64,000 nucleotides of DNA, taken from positions 620,329 through 684,328 of the forward strand of contig NZ_JAHKPI010000014.1 of NCBI RefSeq assembly GCF_018860425.1. The letters are read 5' to 3'. The notes below the pieces were generated by a model. The model worked only from the letters and a program-made list of their open reading frames with translations. It ran no database searches and was not told where the DNA came from. Shown here piece after piece: positions 36,332 through 46,580 of this stretch (positions are counted from its first letter, which is position 1; each line of letters begins with the position of its first letter). The translations under genes were made by a program, and so were the position numbers. This DNA is from Marinobacter sp. F3R08. Its GTDB lineage: Bacteria > Pseudomonadota > Gammaproteobacteria > Pseudomonadales > Oleiphilaceae.

Positions 36332-37606
36332 TCACTGATCCGCGGCCTCGCCGAATCCGAGCCGGCGGCTCTGCCGCCAGGTGTTAAACGCTGGTATCAG
36401 TGCCACCGCAAGGGCAGCCACCGGCACCGAGCCCAGTAGTGCCCATTCCGTGGATGTCAGGGGGCGCAGGGTGATCTGCAGGCCGTAGTTCGCCAATAGC
36501 CAGGGGCTTGCCAGAAAGATTCCTGCTGTTCCGATAGCCAGAGCCAACAGGCAGGCGACCACTGCAAGGGCTACACACTCCAGAATATAGAGCGAAGCGA
36601 TCAGTGCCGGGGAAGCACCGGTTGCGCGTAAAACTGCAATCTCATGGGCGCGTTGAGTCTGGAGCGTAAGAAGAACCGCGATCAGACCGATCAGACTGGT
36701 AATCACCACAAAACCGGTGATGCCAAGCAACGCCCGCTCAAACTGGCCCATCAGGCGCCAGAGTTCGCTCAGGGCAACACCTGGAAGTATCGCTGATAAC
36801 GGCTCTCCGGCGAACTGATTGATCTCCCGTTGCAGACGAAAGGTCAGTACCTTTCGTTCAATGCCGACAAATGCGGCGGTAATGGCGTCGGGTGTGAATT
36901 TCCGGCCTTCTGCCTGCTCCCGGGTCAGAGTCCGGCCCGGTATGGCCACACCGGATTCCCAACCCACATGCATGGCTTCCATGCCATCCAGGCTTATATA
37001 CACGGCCTGGTCTACCGGTGTGCCCGTGGGCTCTAATACGCCAGTGACCGTAAAGGGTGTGTCCTCGTGGTTGGAGAAGCTGGTTCGTCCGCCGCCGTGG
37101 GACAACACGATGTCTTCTCCGGTCTGGTGCCCAAGCGATCGGGCGACACCGGCCCCCAGGACCACATCAAAGACGCTCGCAAACCATTGTCCTTTGGCCA
37201 ACTCCAGCGGCACATCCTGGCCGTAGCGGAAATGGGCCAGAAAGTTTTCATCGGTTGCGACGACCCGGTAACCCCGGTAGCTGTCTCCCAGGGAGATCGG
37301 GATCAACCATTTAAGGCGGCTATCGTCCTTCAGGCTCTGGTAAGTCGACCAGCGAATGTTATTGGTGGCATCGCCAATATGAAACACGGTGTACAGAAGC
37401 AGGTTCAGTTGGCCGCTGCGGGCGCCGACGATCAGGTCGGTACCGCTGATGGTACTGGTGAAGGACTGTTTGACCTCGGTGCGCAGATACTGGATGCCCA
37501 GAAGCAGGGAAACGCTCAGGGTCAGGGTCAGGCATACCAGAGCCAGTACTTTTTTGCGGTGCCAGAGGCTGGCAAATGCCAGTGACAGGGCGAGTCTTGC
37601 TTTCAT
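36332..37606 (-). CDS. FtsX-like ABC transporter permease of the zinc locus
   Basis: 424 aa. One N-terminal transmembrane helix (~17-40), a large extracytoplasmic MacB-like domain (~45-285), then three helices (~295-415): the FtsX/MacB/LolC type VII topology. It overlaps the ATPase gene by 4 bp. Type VII exporters usually act mechanically on envelope substrates rather than import ions, but the neighbouring ZrgA-like gene and its Zur-like box point to a zinc-related role (compare the PA4063-PA4066 locus of P. aeruginosa, from memory). Confidence 0.88.
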   Translation of the reverse strand: MKARLALSLAFASLWHRKKVLALVCLTLTLSVSLLLGIQYLRTEVKQSFTSTISGTDLIVGARSGQLNLLLYTVFHIGDATNNIRWSTYQSLKDDSRLKWLIPISLGDSYRGYRVVATDENFLAHFRYGQDVPLELAKGQWFASVFDVVLGAGVARSLGHQTGEDIVLSHGGGRTSFSNHEDTPFTVTGVLEPTGTPVDQAVYISLDGMEAMHVGWESGVAIPGRTLTREQAEGRKFTPDAITAAFVGIERKVLTFRLQREINQFAGEPLSAILPGVALSELWRLMGQFERALLGITGFVVITSLIGLIAVLLTLQTQRAHEIAVLRATGASPALIASLYILECVALAVVACLLALAIGTAGIFLASPWLLANYGLQITLRPLTSTEWALLGSVPVAALAVALIPAFNTWRQSRRLGFGEAADQ

Positions 37607-38319
37607 GTCCGGTTACCCCGCAGTTCAAGCTGACGGCCAAAATGATGGGCCAGGGACTGGTCGTGACTGACGAAGAGGACCGAGGTGTGGTGGCGGTGTG
37701 CCAGATTCAACAAAAGTTCGAGGAAGCGGTCCCGGTTGTCCGCATCCAGTGCCGAGGTCGGTTCATCTGCGAGGATGAGCCCGGGGGCACCTATCAGCGC
37801 CCGGGCGGCAGCGATTCGCTGTTGCTGGCCGATGCTGAGCCTCGTCACTTTGCGATGCCAGTGATCTTCAGGGATCGAGAGGGCGTTGAGCAGTTGCTCG
37901 GCTTCGGCTGAGACCGAGGGTTCGCTGCGCTTGCTGCGCAGAGGCGACAGCCCGCAGGGCAGGGTAACGTTGGCCAGAGTGTTCAGGTAGGGCACCAGGT
38001 TGAACTGCTGGAAGATCACGCCCATGTGGTCGGCCCGGAACTGGTCACGGGCGCTGGCGCCAAGCCTGTGGATGTCCGTCCCCAGTACCTGGACAGAGCC
38101 GCTTGCCGGGCGAAGCATGCCGGCGAGAAGGCTCAGCAGGGTGCTTTTTCCGCTGCCACTTGGGCCGTGCAGGAACAGATGTTCGCCCCGTTTCAGAGTG
38201 ATGTCCGGAAAGGCGAGGATGTCCTGTTGTGGGTGCCAGGAGAAGCCCAGGTCACGGGTGTCAATGGCAGTTTCTGTCCGCCGGGAACTGTTGTTGTCTG
38301 AGCCTGTCATGCTGGTCAT
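37603..38319 (-). CDS. ABC transporter ATPase of the zinc locus
   Basis: 238 aa, LolD/MacB-type. Walker A GPSGSGKST, signature LSIGQQQR and Walker B LILADEPTSALD with switch His in FVSHD. About 20 extra polar N-terminal residues precede the fold, and an internal ATG three codons in is possible. Coupled to the permease (4-bp overlap). Confidence 0.92.
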   Translation of the reverse strand: MTSMTGSDNNSSRRTETAIDTRDLGFSWHPQQDILAFPDITLKRGEHLFLHGPSGSGKSTLLSLLAGMLRPASGSVQVLGTDIHRLGASARDQFRADHMGVIFQQFNLVPYLNTLANVTLPCGLSPLRSKRSEPSVSAEAEQLLNALSIPEDHWHRKVTRLSIGQQQRIAAARALIGAPGLILADEPTSALDADNRDRFLELLLNLAHRHHTSVLFVSHDQSLAHHFGRQLELRGNRT

Positions 38320-38386
38320 GTTGGTTGCTGTCTACGCGGTGTATGATGGCGTTTTCCCGAATTCAGTCTCAGGAGTATTTGATCCG

Positions 38387-38908
38387 ATGATTCTTGTCCC
38401 GGCACGTTGGCGCTCTGCGCAGCCTCTTTTCATGGTGCTTGCTCTGGTGCTCTTGCTTCCCGTGACAGGCCGGGCCGAAACCCGGGATATTGACTGGCTT
38501 GAGTTGATGCCGGCCGAGGATCTTGCTCTGCTGGAGAATATGCCAGAGATTGAGCATGAGGGCGATGGTCCGCCGCTTCTGCCGGACGAGATCATGACAG
38601 GCCGGGTTGTGCCGGAAATGGGTGACGTAGAAGGCCGTATCCCCGGGTTTGTCGTTCCCCTGAAAACGACCCGGGATATGCGTATCCTGGAGTTTTTCCT
38701 GGTGCCATACTACGGGGCCTGCATTCACGTGCCGCCGCCACCTCCGAATCAGATTATTCACGTCAAATATAAAGAAGGCTTTACCCTGGAGGCTCTGTAC
38801 GATCCGGTCTGGATTGAAGGCAAACTGGTTATAGATCGCACAGAGACTGCCATTGGCACGTCTTCTTATTCCATGGTTGCAACTGACGTTGAGCCATACG
38901 ACGAATAG
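38387..38908 (+). CDS. DUF3299 family exported protein
   Basis: 173 aa. Signal peptide (~1-30, MVLALVLLLPVTGRAE), then the DUF3299 core with GFVVPL, the motif YGACIHVPPPPPNQIIHV (Cys and His are plausible metal ligands) and a C-terminal ATDVEPY. ATG 38387 with AGGAG 11 nt upstream; the open frame extends back to 38000 but only through the opposite-strand ATPase gene. It sits head to head with the ATPase and tail to tail with zrgA, so it is inverted relative to the rest of the zinc locus. A TATGAT at 38342-38347 could be its -10. Confidence 0.87.
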   Translation: MILVPARWRSAQPLFMVLALVLLLPVTGRAETRDIDWLELMPAEDLALLENMPEIEHEGDGPPLLPDEIMTGRVVPEMGDVEGRIPGFVVPLKTTRDMRILEFFLVPYYGACIHVPPPPPNQIIHVKYKEGFTLEALYDPVWIEGKLVIDRTETAIGTSSYSMVATDVEPYDE

Positions 38909-38933
38909 CTGAGCAGCAGTCCCGTACGCGCCG

Positions 38934-39542
<609 letters not shown>

Positions 39543-39564
39543 GGTCTCGTCTCTGTGCAAAAAA

Positions 39565-39583
39565 GATATGTTATAACATAGTG
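39565..39583 (-). promoter_or_regulatory. Zur-like operator upstream of zrgA-like gene
   Basis: GATATGTTATAACATAGTG with a perfect 14-bp core TATGTTA|TAACATA (39567-39580). It matches the gammaproteobacterial Zur consensus (GTTATNNTATAAC type) and the second site at 63883-63900 of this window. Confidence 0.82.
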
Positions 39584-39678
39584 TTCAGTTCCCGGATAAA
39601 AATCAACAGGCAGTGCCTTGGCAGCCCCTGAATGCTAGGATAGAGCCCTAATTCATTAACACAGGAACTGCCTGTTTC

Positions 39679-40278
39679 ATGTCAGAATCCGACACTTCCG
39701 GCGCTGCCCGTGCCGCTGAGTTCGAGCGCTGGGCTAACGTTTTTACCGCTCATAAGGCGTTCAGTCATCCATCCGAATTGCATGGTGTCTTGTGTGGTCG
39801 CCTGGCGGCCGGATCCCGTATAGAAGAACCGCAATGGCTGGCGATGGTGTGTGAGTACATGGGCCTGCCTGAGGGTGCAGCAGAAGAATCTGATGATCTT
39901 GCGCCGTTCATGAGCAAGGCATATGAGCAGACACTGGCGCTCTTGAAATCGTCTGACATGAGTTTCCATCCTTTACTGCCAGATGACGATTACGCCATTG
40001 CACAGCGGCTGGAAGCTCTGGTGGCCTGGGTTCGGGGGTTTCTTGAGGGCATGGCGCTTTCGGCCGGAGAGTCGCTGGGGCAGGCGCCCGAAGAGATCCG
40101 CGAGCTGATCGAGGATATGGTGGCCATCAGCCAGCTTTCCGACGACGAGGAAGCCGACGACGAAAGCGAGCAACAATTGCTGGAAATCACGGAATATGTC
40201 CGCTTGGGGGCGCTCGCCGTCTTTACCGAATTCAATGCCCCCGAGGCACCGAAGTCTGATTCGCCGACCCTGCACTGA
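39679..40278 (+). CDS. UPF0149 / YgfB family protein
   Basis: 199 aa, all-helical, acidic, with the family pattern HPSELHGVLCGRLAAG near the N-terminus and WVRGFLEGM in the middle. The E. coli and Pseudomonas relatives lie next to pepP-ubiH as here. In P. aeruginosa YgfB is reported to affect ampDh3 expression; function here unproven. Followed by pepP 26 nt downstream. Confidence 0.92.
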   Translation: MSESDTSGAARAAEFERWANVFTAHKAFSHPSELHGVLCGRLAAGSRIEEPQWLAMVCEYMGLPEGAAEESDDLAPFMSKAYEQTLALLKSSDMSFHPLLPDDDYAIAQRLEALVAWVRGFLEGMALSAGESLGQAPEEIRELIEDMVAISQLSDDEEADDESEQQLLEITEYVRLGALAVFTEFNAPEAPKSDSPTLH

Positions 40279-40304
40279 ACAGGGTCCTGACTGCAGGAGA
40301 GACT

Positions 40305-41624
40305 ATGAACTCCATGATTCCCGTTAAGGAGTTTGCCGAGCGCCGTCGTAAGCTGATGGAGCGTATGGCGCCAGAGAGCATCGCGATTATCCCGGCGGCG
40401 CCGGAGCGTGTGCGCAACCGGGATGTACTGCACCCGTTCCGCCAGGACAGCGATTTCCATTATCTGTCCGGTTTTGGTGAGCCGGAAGCCGTGCTGGCGC
40501 TGATTCCGGGACGCGAGCATGGCGAGTCTGTGCTGTTCTGCAAGGAGCGGAATCCGGAGAAGGAGCTCTGGGACGGTTTCCTGGTGGGGCCGGAGGGCGC
40601 CATCGAAAGCTACGGACTGGATGATGCCTTCCCGATTGCCGACATCGACGACATTCTGCCGGGTATGATCGAAGGTCGTAGCAGAGTGTATTACCCCCTG
40701 GGCAAAGACGATCATTTCGATGCCCGGGTTATGGACTGGGTGAAGTTGATTCGTAGTAAGGTTCGCAGTGGTGCGCACCCGCCCGGCGAATTTGTGGCAC
40801 TGGAACACCTGCTTCATGACTTGCGGCTCTACAAGAGCGCCAATGAGATCAAGATCATGGCCAAGGCGGGCCAGATAAGTGCCGAAGCCCACTGCCGGGC
40901 CATGAAGAGAGCCCGCAACGGTGGTTTCGAGTACAACCTGGAGGCCGAGCTGATCCACACCTTCATGGAGCATGGCGCAAGATCAACGGCCTACCCGTCG
41001 ATCGTGGGTGGTGGCACCAATGGCTGTATCCTCCATTACATAGAGAATAGCGCGCCGCTGAAAGATGGCGATTTGGTGCTGATCGACGCCGGTTGCGAGT
41101 ATCAGTGCTACGCCTCCGACATTACCCGCACCTTCCCGGTCAGTGGAACGTTCAGCAATGAGCAGCGAGCCCTATACGAAGTCGTTCTGGCGGCGCAATA
41201 CCAGGCCATTGAGGCGGTATCTCCGGAGAATCACTGGAACCGGCCCCATGAGGCAGCACTGGAGGTTCTGACACAGGGACTGATTGATCTGGGGCTGTTG
41301 TCCGGCACACTGGAAGATGCCATTGCCAACGAAGCCTACAAACCTTTCTTCATGCACCGGACTGGCCACTGGCTAGGTCTGGACGTGCACGATGTGGGTG
41401 ATTACAAGGTGGGTGATGCCTGGCGTCAGCTCGAGCCGGGAATGGCTCTGACGGTCGAACCGGGATTGTATATTGCGCCCGATAACACCGATGTGGATGA
41501 GAAGTGGCGTGGCATCGGTATACGCATCGAGGACGATGTCGTGGTGACCAAAGACGGCTGCCGGGTCCTGACCGATGCTGTTCCGAAGACGATTGCAGAA
41601 ATCGAAGCGCTGATGGCGGACTGA
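40305..41624 (+). CDS. pepP: Xaa-Pro aminopeptidase
   Basis: 439 aa. Removes N-terminal residues preceding proline; dinuclear-metal pita-bread fold. Ligands seen: Asp in LIDAGCEYQCYASDITRTFP, His in HRTGHWLGLDVHDVG, Glu in VEPGLYI and Glu in GIRIEDDVVV. In a tight run with ubiH (6 nt). Confidence 0.96.
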   Translation: MNSMIPVKEFAERRRKLMERMAPESIAIIPAAPERVRNRDVLHPFRQDSDFHYLSGFGEPEAVLALIPGREHGESVLFCKERNPEKELWDGFLVGPEGAIESYGLDDAFPIADIDDILPGMIEGRSRVYYPLGKDDHFDARVMDWVKLIRSKVRSGAHPPGEFVALEHLLHDLRLYKSANEIKIMAKAGQISAEAHCRAMKRARNGGFEYNLEAELIHTFMEHGARSTAYPSIVGGGTNGCILHYIENSAPLKDGDLVLIDAGCEYQCYASDITRTFPVSGTFSNEQRALYEVVLAAQYQAIEAVSPENHWNRPHEAALEVLTQGLIDLGLLSGTLEDAIANEAYKPFFMHRTGHWLGLDVHDVGDYKVGDAWRQLEPGMALTVEPGLYIAPDNTDVDEKWRGIGIRIEDDVVVTKDGCRVLTDAVPKTIAEIEALMAD

Positions 41625-41630
41625 CATCCT

Positions 41631-42914
41631 GTGACCAAGCCTGATACCGACCTGATCATTGCCGGCGGAGGCCTTGCCGGAGCTACTCTGGCCCTGGCGT
41701 TGGCGCGAATGGTGCCGTCACTCCGGGTGACCGTGGTCGAGGCGTTCCCGCTGTCACCCGATGCCTTGCCGGAAGCCTATCAGCCCAGCTACGACGCGCG
41801 CTCTACCGCGCTGGCCTGGGGCTCCCGGTTGATTTTCGAAGAGCTTGGGCTCTGGCATCGGCTTGCCGAGCATGCCACGCCAATTGAGCATATCCATGTC
41901 TCTGACCGCGGGCACTTTGGTGCCACCCGACTGCATGCTGCAGAACATGGTCAGGAGGCATTGGGTTACGTGGCTGATAATCGCTGGATGGGCTTATGCC
42001 TGATGCGGGAGTTGCTGGAAACCGGAGTTCAGTGGCGGGCACCGGCGGAAGTGACGGATATGACGCCCACGTCTGGCGGCGTCCGGGTCCGGCTGGCGGA
42101 GGATGGCGAGGATGCCCGGGAACTGACAGCCCGCTGCCTGGTGGTCGCGGATGGCGGTCGCTCCGGCCTGCGGGAAAAACTTGGCTTCAGGCCTGATCGT
42201 CACAGCTATGGCCAGAATGCCCTGATCGCCAACGTCTCCACCAGTGAAAGCCATGGGTTTACCGCCTTTGAGCGATTCACCGATACAGGTCCCATGGCGC
42301 TCTTGCCCCACGGATCATCGACCAGGGCTGCACATCAGTCCGCACTGGTGTGGACCTTATCCGACGAGGCGTTGCGGGAGGTTCTGGGGCTTCCAGACGA
42401 GGAGAAGTGTCGCTGGCTTCAGGACCGGTTTGGCTGGCGTCTGGGCCGGTTCACCCGTATCGGTACCTGCCACCATTACCCGCTGACCCTGACCACGGTG
42501 GCTGAGCCGGTGCGTTCCGGAGTGGCTTTGGTGGGCAACGCCGCCCATGCACTGCATCCGGTGGCTGGACAGGGGTTCAATCTCGCGCTGAGAGGCTTGA
42601 TGACACTGGTCGAGCAGTTTCGGCTGGCGGAAGAGCAGGGCAAATCCATTGGCGATCTTGACGTGCTGAAGCGGTACCAGGATCTGCACAAACGGGACTG
42701 GCAGCAGACCGCGCGTTTTTCCGATTCCCTCGTACGCCTGTTCGGGCATTCCATGCTACCGGTAACGGCCGCCCGGGATGCCGGGCTGGTGGGGCTTGAC
42801 CTTCTGCCCGGAGCAAAGCGCTGGTTTGCCCGCAAGGCCATGGGCCTGGGCGGCCGCCGGGCGATGATTGGGCGACCCGGAAATCTGAATCGGGAGGCGC
42901 CGGGTCATGAGTGA
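41631..42914 (+). CDS. ubiH: 2-octaprenyl-6-methoxyphenol hydroxylase
   Basis: 427 aa, GTG start. FAD monooxygenase of ubiquinone synthesis. GGGLAGATLALALA dinucleotide loop, DG motif (VVADGGRSGLRE) and GNAAHALHPVAGQGFNLALRG ribityl-binding motif. Overlaps the next hydroxylase by 8 bp. UbiH identity rests on position after pepP and the ARSTALAWGS segment. Confidence 0.92.
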   Translation: MTKPDTDLIIAGGGLAGATLALALARMVPSLRVTVVEAFPLSPDALPEAYQPSYDARSTALAWGSRLIFEELGLWHRLAEHATPIEHIHVSDRGHFGATRLHAAEHGQEALGYVADNRWMGLCLMRELLETGVQWRAPAEVTDMTPTSGGVRVRLAEDGEDARELTARCLVVADGGRSGLREKLGFRPDRHSYGQNALIANVSTSESHGFTAFERFTDTGPMALLPHGSSTRAAHQSALVWTLSDEALREVLGLPDEEKCRWLQDRFGWRLGRFTRIGTCHHYPLTLTTVAEPVRSGVALVGNAAHALHPVAGQGFNLALRGLMTLVEQFRLAEEQGKSIGDLDVLKRYQDLHKRDWQQTARFSDSLVRLFGHSMLPVTAARDAGLVGLDLLPGAKRWFARKAMGLGGRRAMIGRPGNLNREAPGHE

Positions 42915-44130
42915 GGCAAAGAGCTTTGATATTCTGGTGGCCGGTGGCGGCATGATCGGGGCCGCTCTGGCTCTCGGGCTCTCACGCCAGGGCTGGCGTG
43001 TGGGGCTGGTTGAGGGTTCTGATCACGGCACCCTGGTTCAGGCACCGCACTCAGTCGTTGCCGTTGAAGATTTTGAGCCGCGGGTAAGTGCCATATCGGT
43101 TGCCAGTCAGCAGTTGTTGGAGCAGCTTGGCGTCTGGGCCGAAGTTACCGCTGGCCGGCATTGTCCATATCAGACCATGACCGTCTGGGATGGAGACGGC
43201 ACGGGGCGAATACAGTTTGAAGCCGCTGAACTGCAGGCTAAAGCCCTGGGCACGATTGTCGAGAACCGCAGCATCGTGCGGGCACTGTTCAGGGCTCTGG
43301 AACACAGTGCGGTTGAGCTGATGGAAGGGGCCAAAATAACTGGCTGTAGACGGTTGTCGGACGGCTATACGGTTGAACTGGAAGATGGCCAGTCTTTGTG
43401 TGCCGGATTGGTGGTGGGCTGTGACGGTGCCAATTCCCGTCTGCGTCAGTGGGTGGGCCTGCCGACCCGGGAGTGGGACTACGACCAGCAGGCCATTGTG
43501 TGCACGGTCCGAACCACCCAGAGCCACCGGTTTACCGCCTGGCAACGGTTTTCACTGACTGGTCCGCTGGCCTTCCTGCCTCTGTTGACCGAGTCCGGTG
43601 ATGAGCATTTCTGTTCCATTGTCTGGTCCCAGGACACCAGGGAAGCCCGTCGGCTGATGGCCCTGGGCGACAGGGAATTTTCTGCACAACTCGAACGCGC
43701 CATTGAGCGCGAACTCGGGGCGGTTGAAGCGGTTTCCAGCCGGTTTGCGTTCCCGCTTCGCCAGCGTCATGCCAAGGACTACATCGCGCCCGGCTTTGCC
43801 CTGGTGGGCGACGCTGCACACACCATTCACCCATTGGCGGGACAGGGTGCTAATCTGGGCTATGGTGATGTACGTGCCCTGCTGGACGAACTCGCGCGGG
43901 CAAAACGCGCCGGCCTGAGTCCAGCCAACGATCTGGCGCTTGCGCGTTATCAGCGTCGTCGAAAAGGTGAGAACCTGAGCATGATGGCGGCCATGGAGGG
44001 TTTCAAGCAGCTGTTCGGCCGTGATGAACTGTCTGTCCGTTGGTTGCGCAATACCGGACTGCGCTGGCTCAACCAGCTGGGACCGGTCAAAAATCGCATT
44101 GCTGCTGAGGCCATGGGTCTGAACGGCTAA
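42907..44130 (+). CDS. ubiI: UbiH/UbiF/UbiI-type ubiquinone hydroxylase
   Basis: 407 aa FAD monooxygenase, GGGMIGAALALGLS and GDAAHTIHPLAGQGANLGYGD motifs. Paralogue of the gene before it; in this position it normally corresponds to UbiI (VisC), the C5-hydroxylase, although UbiF-like activity cannot be excluded. Translationally coupled to ubiH. Confidence 0.85.
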   Translation: MSEAKSFDILVAGGGMIGAALALGLSRQGWRVGLVEGSDHGTLVQAPHSVVAVEDFEPRVSAISVASQQLLEQLGVWAEVTAGRHCPYQTMTVWDGDGTGRIQFEAAELQAKALGTIVENRSIVRALFRALEHSAVELMEGAKITGCRRLSDGYTVELEDGQSLCAGLVVGCDGANSRLRQWVGLPTREWDYDQQAIVCTVRTTQSHRFTAWQRFSLTGPLAFLPLLTESGDEHFCSIVWSQDTREARRLMALGDREFSAQLERAIERELGAVEAVSSRFAFPLRQRHAKDYIAPGFALVGDAAHTIHPLAGQGANLGYGDVRALLDELARAKRAGLSPANDLALARYQRRRKGENLSMMAAMEGFKQLFGRDELSVRWLRNTGLRWLNQLGPVKNRIAAEAMGLNG

Positions 44131-44149
44131 ACAGAAAAGGAAGATTCCG

Positions 44150-45064
44150 ATGGCTGGAAGCAGTCTTCTAGTTCTGATCGATGACATCGCCACAGTGCTG
44201 GACGATGTTGCCCTGATGACCAAAACCGCCACCAAAAAAACCGCGGGTGTCCTCGGTGACGACCTGGCGCTCAATGCCCAGCAGGTAACGGGCGTGAAGC
44301 CCGCTCGGGAGTTACCCGTGGTCTGGGCCGTGGCCAAGGGCTCGATGATCAACAAGGCCATACTGGTACCGGCGGCGGTTGCGATCAGTTTCTTCATGCC
44401 CTGGCTGGTCACACCGTTGCTGATGCTGGGTGGTGCCTTCCTGTGTTTCGAGGGTTTTGAGAAGCTGGTGCACAAATTCCTTCACCGGGAGGAAGTCCAG
44501 AAACGCAAAGGGGAGTTGCACGAGGCATTGCGAAGCCCGGATGCTGACCTGCGGGCAATCGAGAAGGACAAGATCAAGGGTGCTATCCGTACGGATTTCA
44601 TTCTTTCAGCCGAAATCATTGCCATCACCCTGGGAACGGTAACGACCCAGACCATCGGCATGCAGTTCATGGTTCTGGCGGTGGTTGCCATCCTGATAAC
44701 AACCTGTGTCTACGGCCTGGTAGCGGGGATCGTGAAACTGGATGACGGAGGCCTTTACCTCAGCCAGAAAGACAACCCGTTGCTGAAAGGGCTGGGGTCG
44801 GGAATTCTATGGCTGGCGCCCTACCTGATGAAAACGTTGTCCGTGCTGGGCACACTCGCGATGTTCCTTGTGGGTGGAGGCATCCTGACCCACGGCTTTA
44901 CTCCGATCTATGACACCATTCACCATTTTGCCGAGGGGTTCAGTGGTGTGGCGGGCGTCGTGGTGCCAACGGTCGCCAATGGGCTGTTCGGTGTAGCCGC
45001 CGGTGCTGTGTTGGTGGCCGTCATTACCCCGCTTGCACGATGGTGGCAAGCGAGAGCCGCCTGA
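44150..45064 (+). CDS. DUF808 (YedI) family inner membrane protein
   Basis: 304 aa with five to six hydrophobic helices and the conserved N-terminus SLLVLIDDIATVLDDVALM followed by KTAGVLGDDLALNAQQVTG. Function unknown. Starts 20 nt after the hydroxylase gene, so may be co-transcribed; ends 15 bp from the convergent rsmE. Confidence 0.9.
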   Translation: MAGSSLLVLIDDIATVLDDVALMTKTATKKTAGVLGDDLALNAQQVTGVKPARELPVVWAVAKGSMINKAILVPAAVAISFFMPWLVTPLLMLGGAFLCFEGFEKLVHKFLHREEVQKRKGELHEALRSPDADLRAIEKDKIKGAIRTDFILSAEIIAITLGTVTTQTIGMQFMVLAVVAILITTCVYGLVAGIVKLDDGGLYLSQKDNPLLKGLGSGILWLAPYLMKTLSVLGTLAMFLVGGGILTHGFTPIYDTIHHFAEGFSGVAGVVVPTVANGLFGVAAGAVLVAVITPLARWWQARAA

Positions 45065-45078
45065 CAGGACCAACGTCC

Positions 45079-45798
45079 TCAGAGGCAGGCGTCGAATAAC
45101 CGGCTGACCAGCACCGGTACCGCGGTTTCCACGCGCAGGATCCGTGGGCCCAGATGGACGCTCTGACAGCCGGCCTCTTCCAGTTTTCCGACTTCGTAAG
45201 CCGTAAAACCTCCCTCCGGACCTATGCACAGAGCCGTGGGCCGGTTCAGGTGAACCGGGCAGGGGGTAGAGGTTCCGGGGTGAGCCACCAATGCCTGTTT
45301 ATCCGCCAAAAGCGCCGGTAATTCGTCTTCCACGAATGGCTTGAACAGCTTGCGAATCTGCACCCGTGGCATCAGGGTGTCTTTTGCCTGCTCAAGTCCC
45401 AGAGTGAGATTTTCCTGCAGTTGCTTTTGTTCCAGCCAAGGCGTTTGCCAGAAGCTCTTTTCCACCTTGTAACTGTTGATCAGCCAGAGGTCTTTTACAC
45501 CCAGAGTGGCGCAGGTTTGCAGAATACGTCGGAACATTTTAGGCCGGGGCATGGCCAGGATCAGAGTGAGGGGAAGTGGTGCCGGTGGTGGCTGATCCAG
45601 CACCACCCGGAGTTCCGCCTCGGTATCGCTGACCTGCACTACCTCGCCGGTCCCGAGCTGACCATCGACACGGCCAACGGGTACCGTATCGCCTGCAGTG
45701 GCCTTGATGACAGACCGCAGGTGAGACAGGCGTCGACCGCGTAAAATAACGCGATCAACAGCGATGAAATCTTCATCGAACAGCAAGGCCAGATTCAT
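45079..45798 (-). CDS. rsmE: 16S rRNA (uracil1498-N3)-methyltransferase
   Basis: 239 aa SPOUT enzyme. N-terminal PUA-like domain, then the trefoil-knot SAM site LCIGPEGGFTAYEV and the C-terminal LGPRILRVETA motif. Last gene of the ubi-his-tat operon, overlapping tatC by 4 bp. Confidence 0.95.
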   Translation of the reverse strand: MNLALLFDEDFIAVDRVILRGRRLSHLRSVIKATAGDTVPVGRVDGQLGTGEVVQVSDTEAELRVVLDQPPPAPLPLTLILAMPRPKMFRRILQTCATLGVKDLWLINSYKVEKSFWQTPWLEQKQLQENLTLGLEQAKDTLMPRVQIRKLFKPFVEDELPALLADKQALVAHPGTSTPCPVHLNRPTALCIGPEGGFTAYEVGKLEEAGCQSVHLGPRILRVETAVPVLVSRLFDACL

Positions 45799-46580
45799 TC
45801 GCCGGCAGACCTGTCGCTTTCCGGCTCTGACACTTCCCGTTTGGCCAGTCGGCCGAACACAATGCCAACCTCAAACAGGATCCACATGGGAACTGCCAGC
45901 AAGGTCTGGGAAATAATATCCGGCGGTGTCAGCATCATTCCTATGATGAAACAGCCGACCACTACGTAGGGGCGCTTGGCCGCCAGATCTGCCGGCGTGG
46001 TGGCGCCTGTAAGGATCAGCAGCACGGTGGCGATGGGGATTTCAAAGGCCACGCCGAAGGCGAAGAACATCTTGAGTACGAAGTTGAGGTAACTGGTGAT
46101 GTCCGGAAGCTCAACAATGCCTTCTGGCCCGATGGCCGTGAAAAAGCCGAACACCAGCGGGAAAACCACGTAATAGGCAAAAATTGCGCCCATATAAAAC
46201 AGGATCACCGAGGTGAACAGCAGAGGAAAGGCCAGCCGTTTCTCGTGGGCATAGAGACCCGGTGCAATAAAGCTCCAGAGCTGGTAGAGAATAATCGGTA
46301 TGGCGGCGAACACCGACAGAACCAGAGCCAGTTTCAGTGGCGCGAAGAACGGAGAAGTGACATCCGTTGCGATCATGGTCTGGCCGATAGGCAACAAGGA
46401 GCGGATAGGCTCAGACAGCCACAGGTATAACTCATTGGCAAACGGGTAGATGGCAGCGAAACAAACCAGCACCGCAAGCACCATTTTCAGAAGGCGGTTG
46501 CGCAGTTCGAGCAGGTGCTCGATCAGTGGCATTTCCTGTTGTTCCGGAGGCAGTTGGTTGCCGTCGGGCTTTGCATTCAT
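45795..46580 (-). CDS. tatC: Twin-arginine translocase subunit TatC
   Basis: 261 aa, six transmembrane helices. The N-terminal cytoplasmic segment MPLIEHLLELRNRLLK is the signal-peptide docking region. Core of the Tat receptor for folded proteins. Overlaps tatB by 4 bp. Confidence 0.97.
   Translation of the reverse strand: MNAKPDGNQLPPEQQEMPLIEHLLELRNRLLKMVLAVLVCFAAIYPFANELYLWLSEPIRSLLPIGQTMIATDVTSPFFAPLKLALVLSVFAAIPIILYQLWSFIAPGLYAHEKRLAFPLLFTSVILFYMGAIFAYYVVFPLVFGFFTAIGPEGIVELPDITSYLNFVLKMFFAFGVAFEIPIATVLLILTGATTPADLAAKRPYVVVGCFIIGMMLTPPDIISQTLLAVPMWILFEVGIVFGRLAKREVSEPESDRSAGE

Noticed and set aside
38000..38386. N-terminal extension of the DUF3299 frame
   Set aside because: It runs antisense through the ABC ATPase gene. 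The signal peptide and ribosome site fix the start at 38387.
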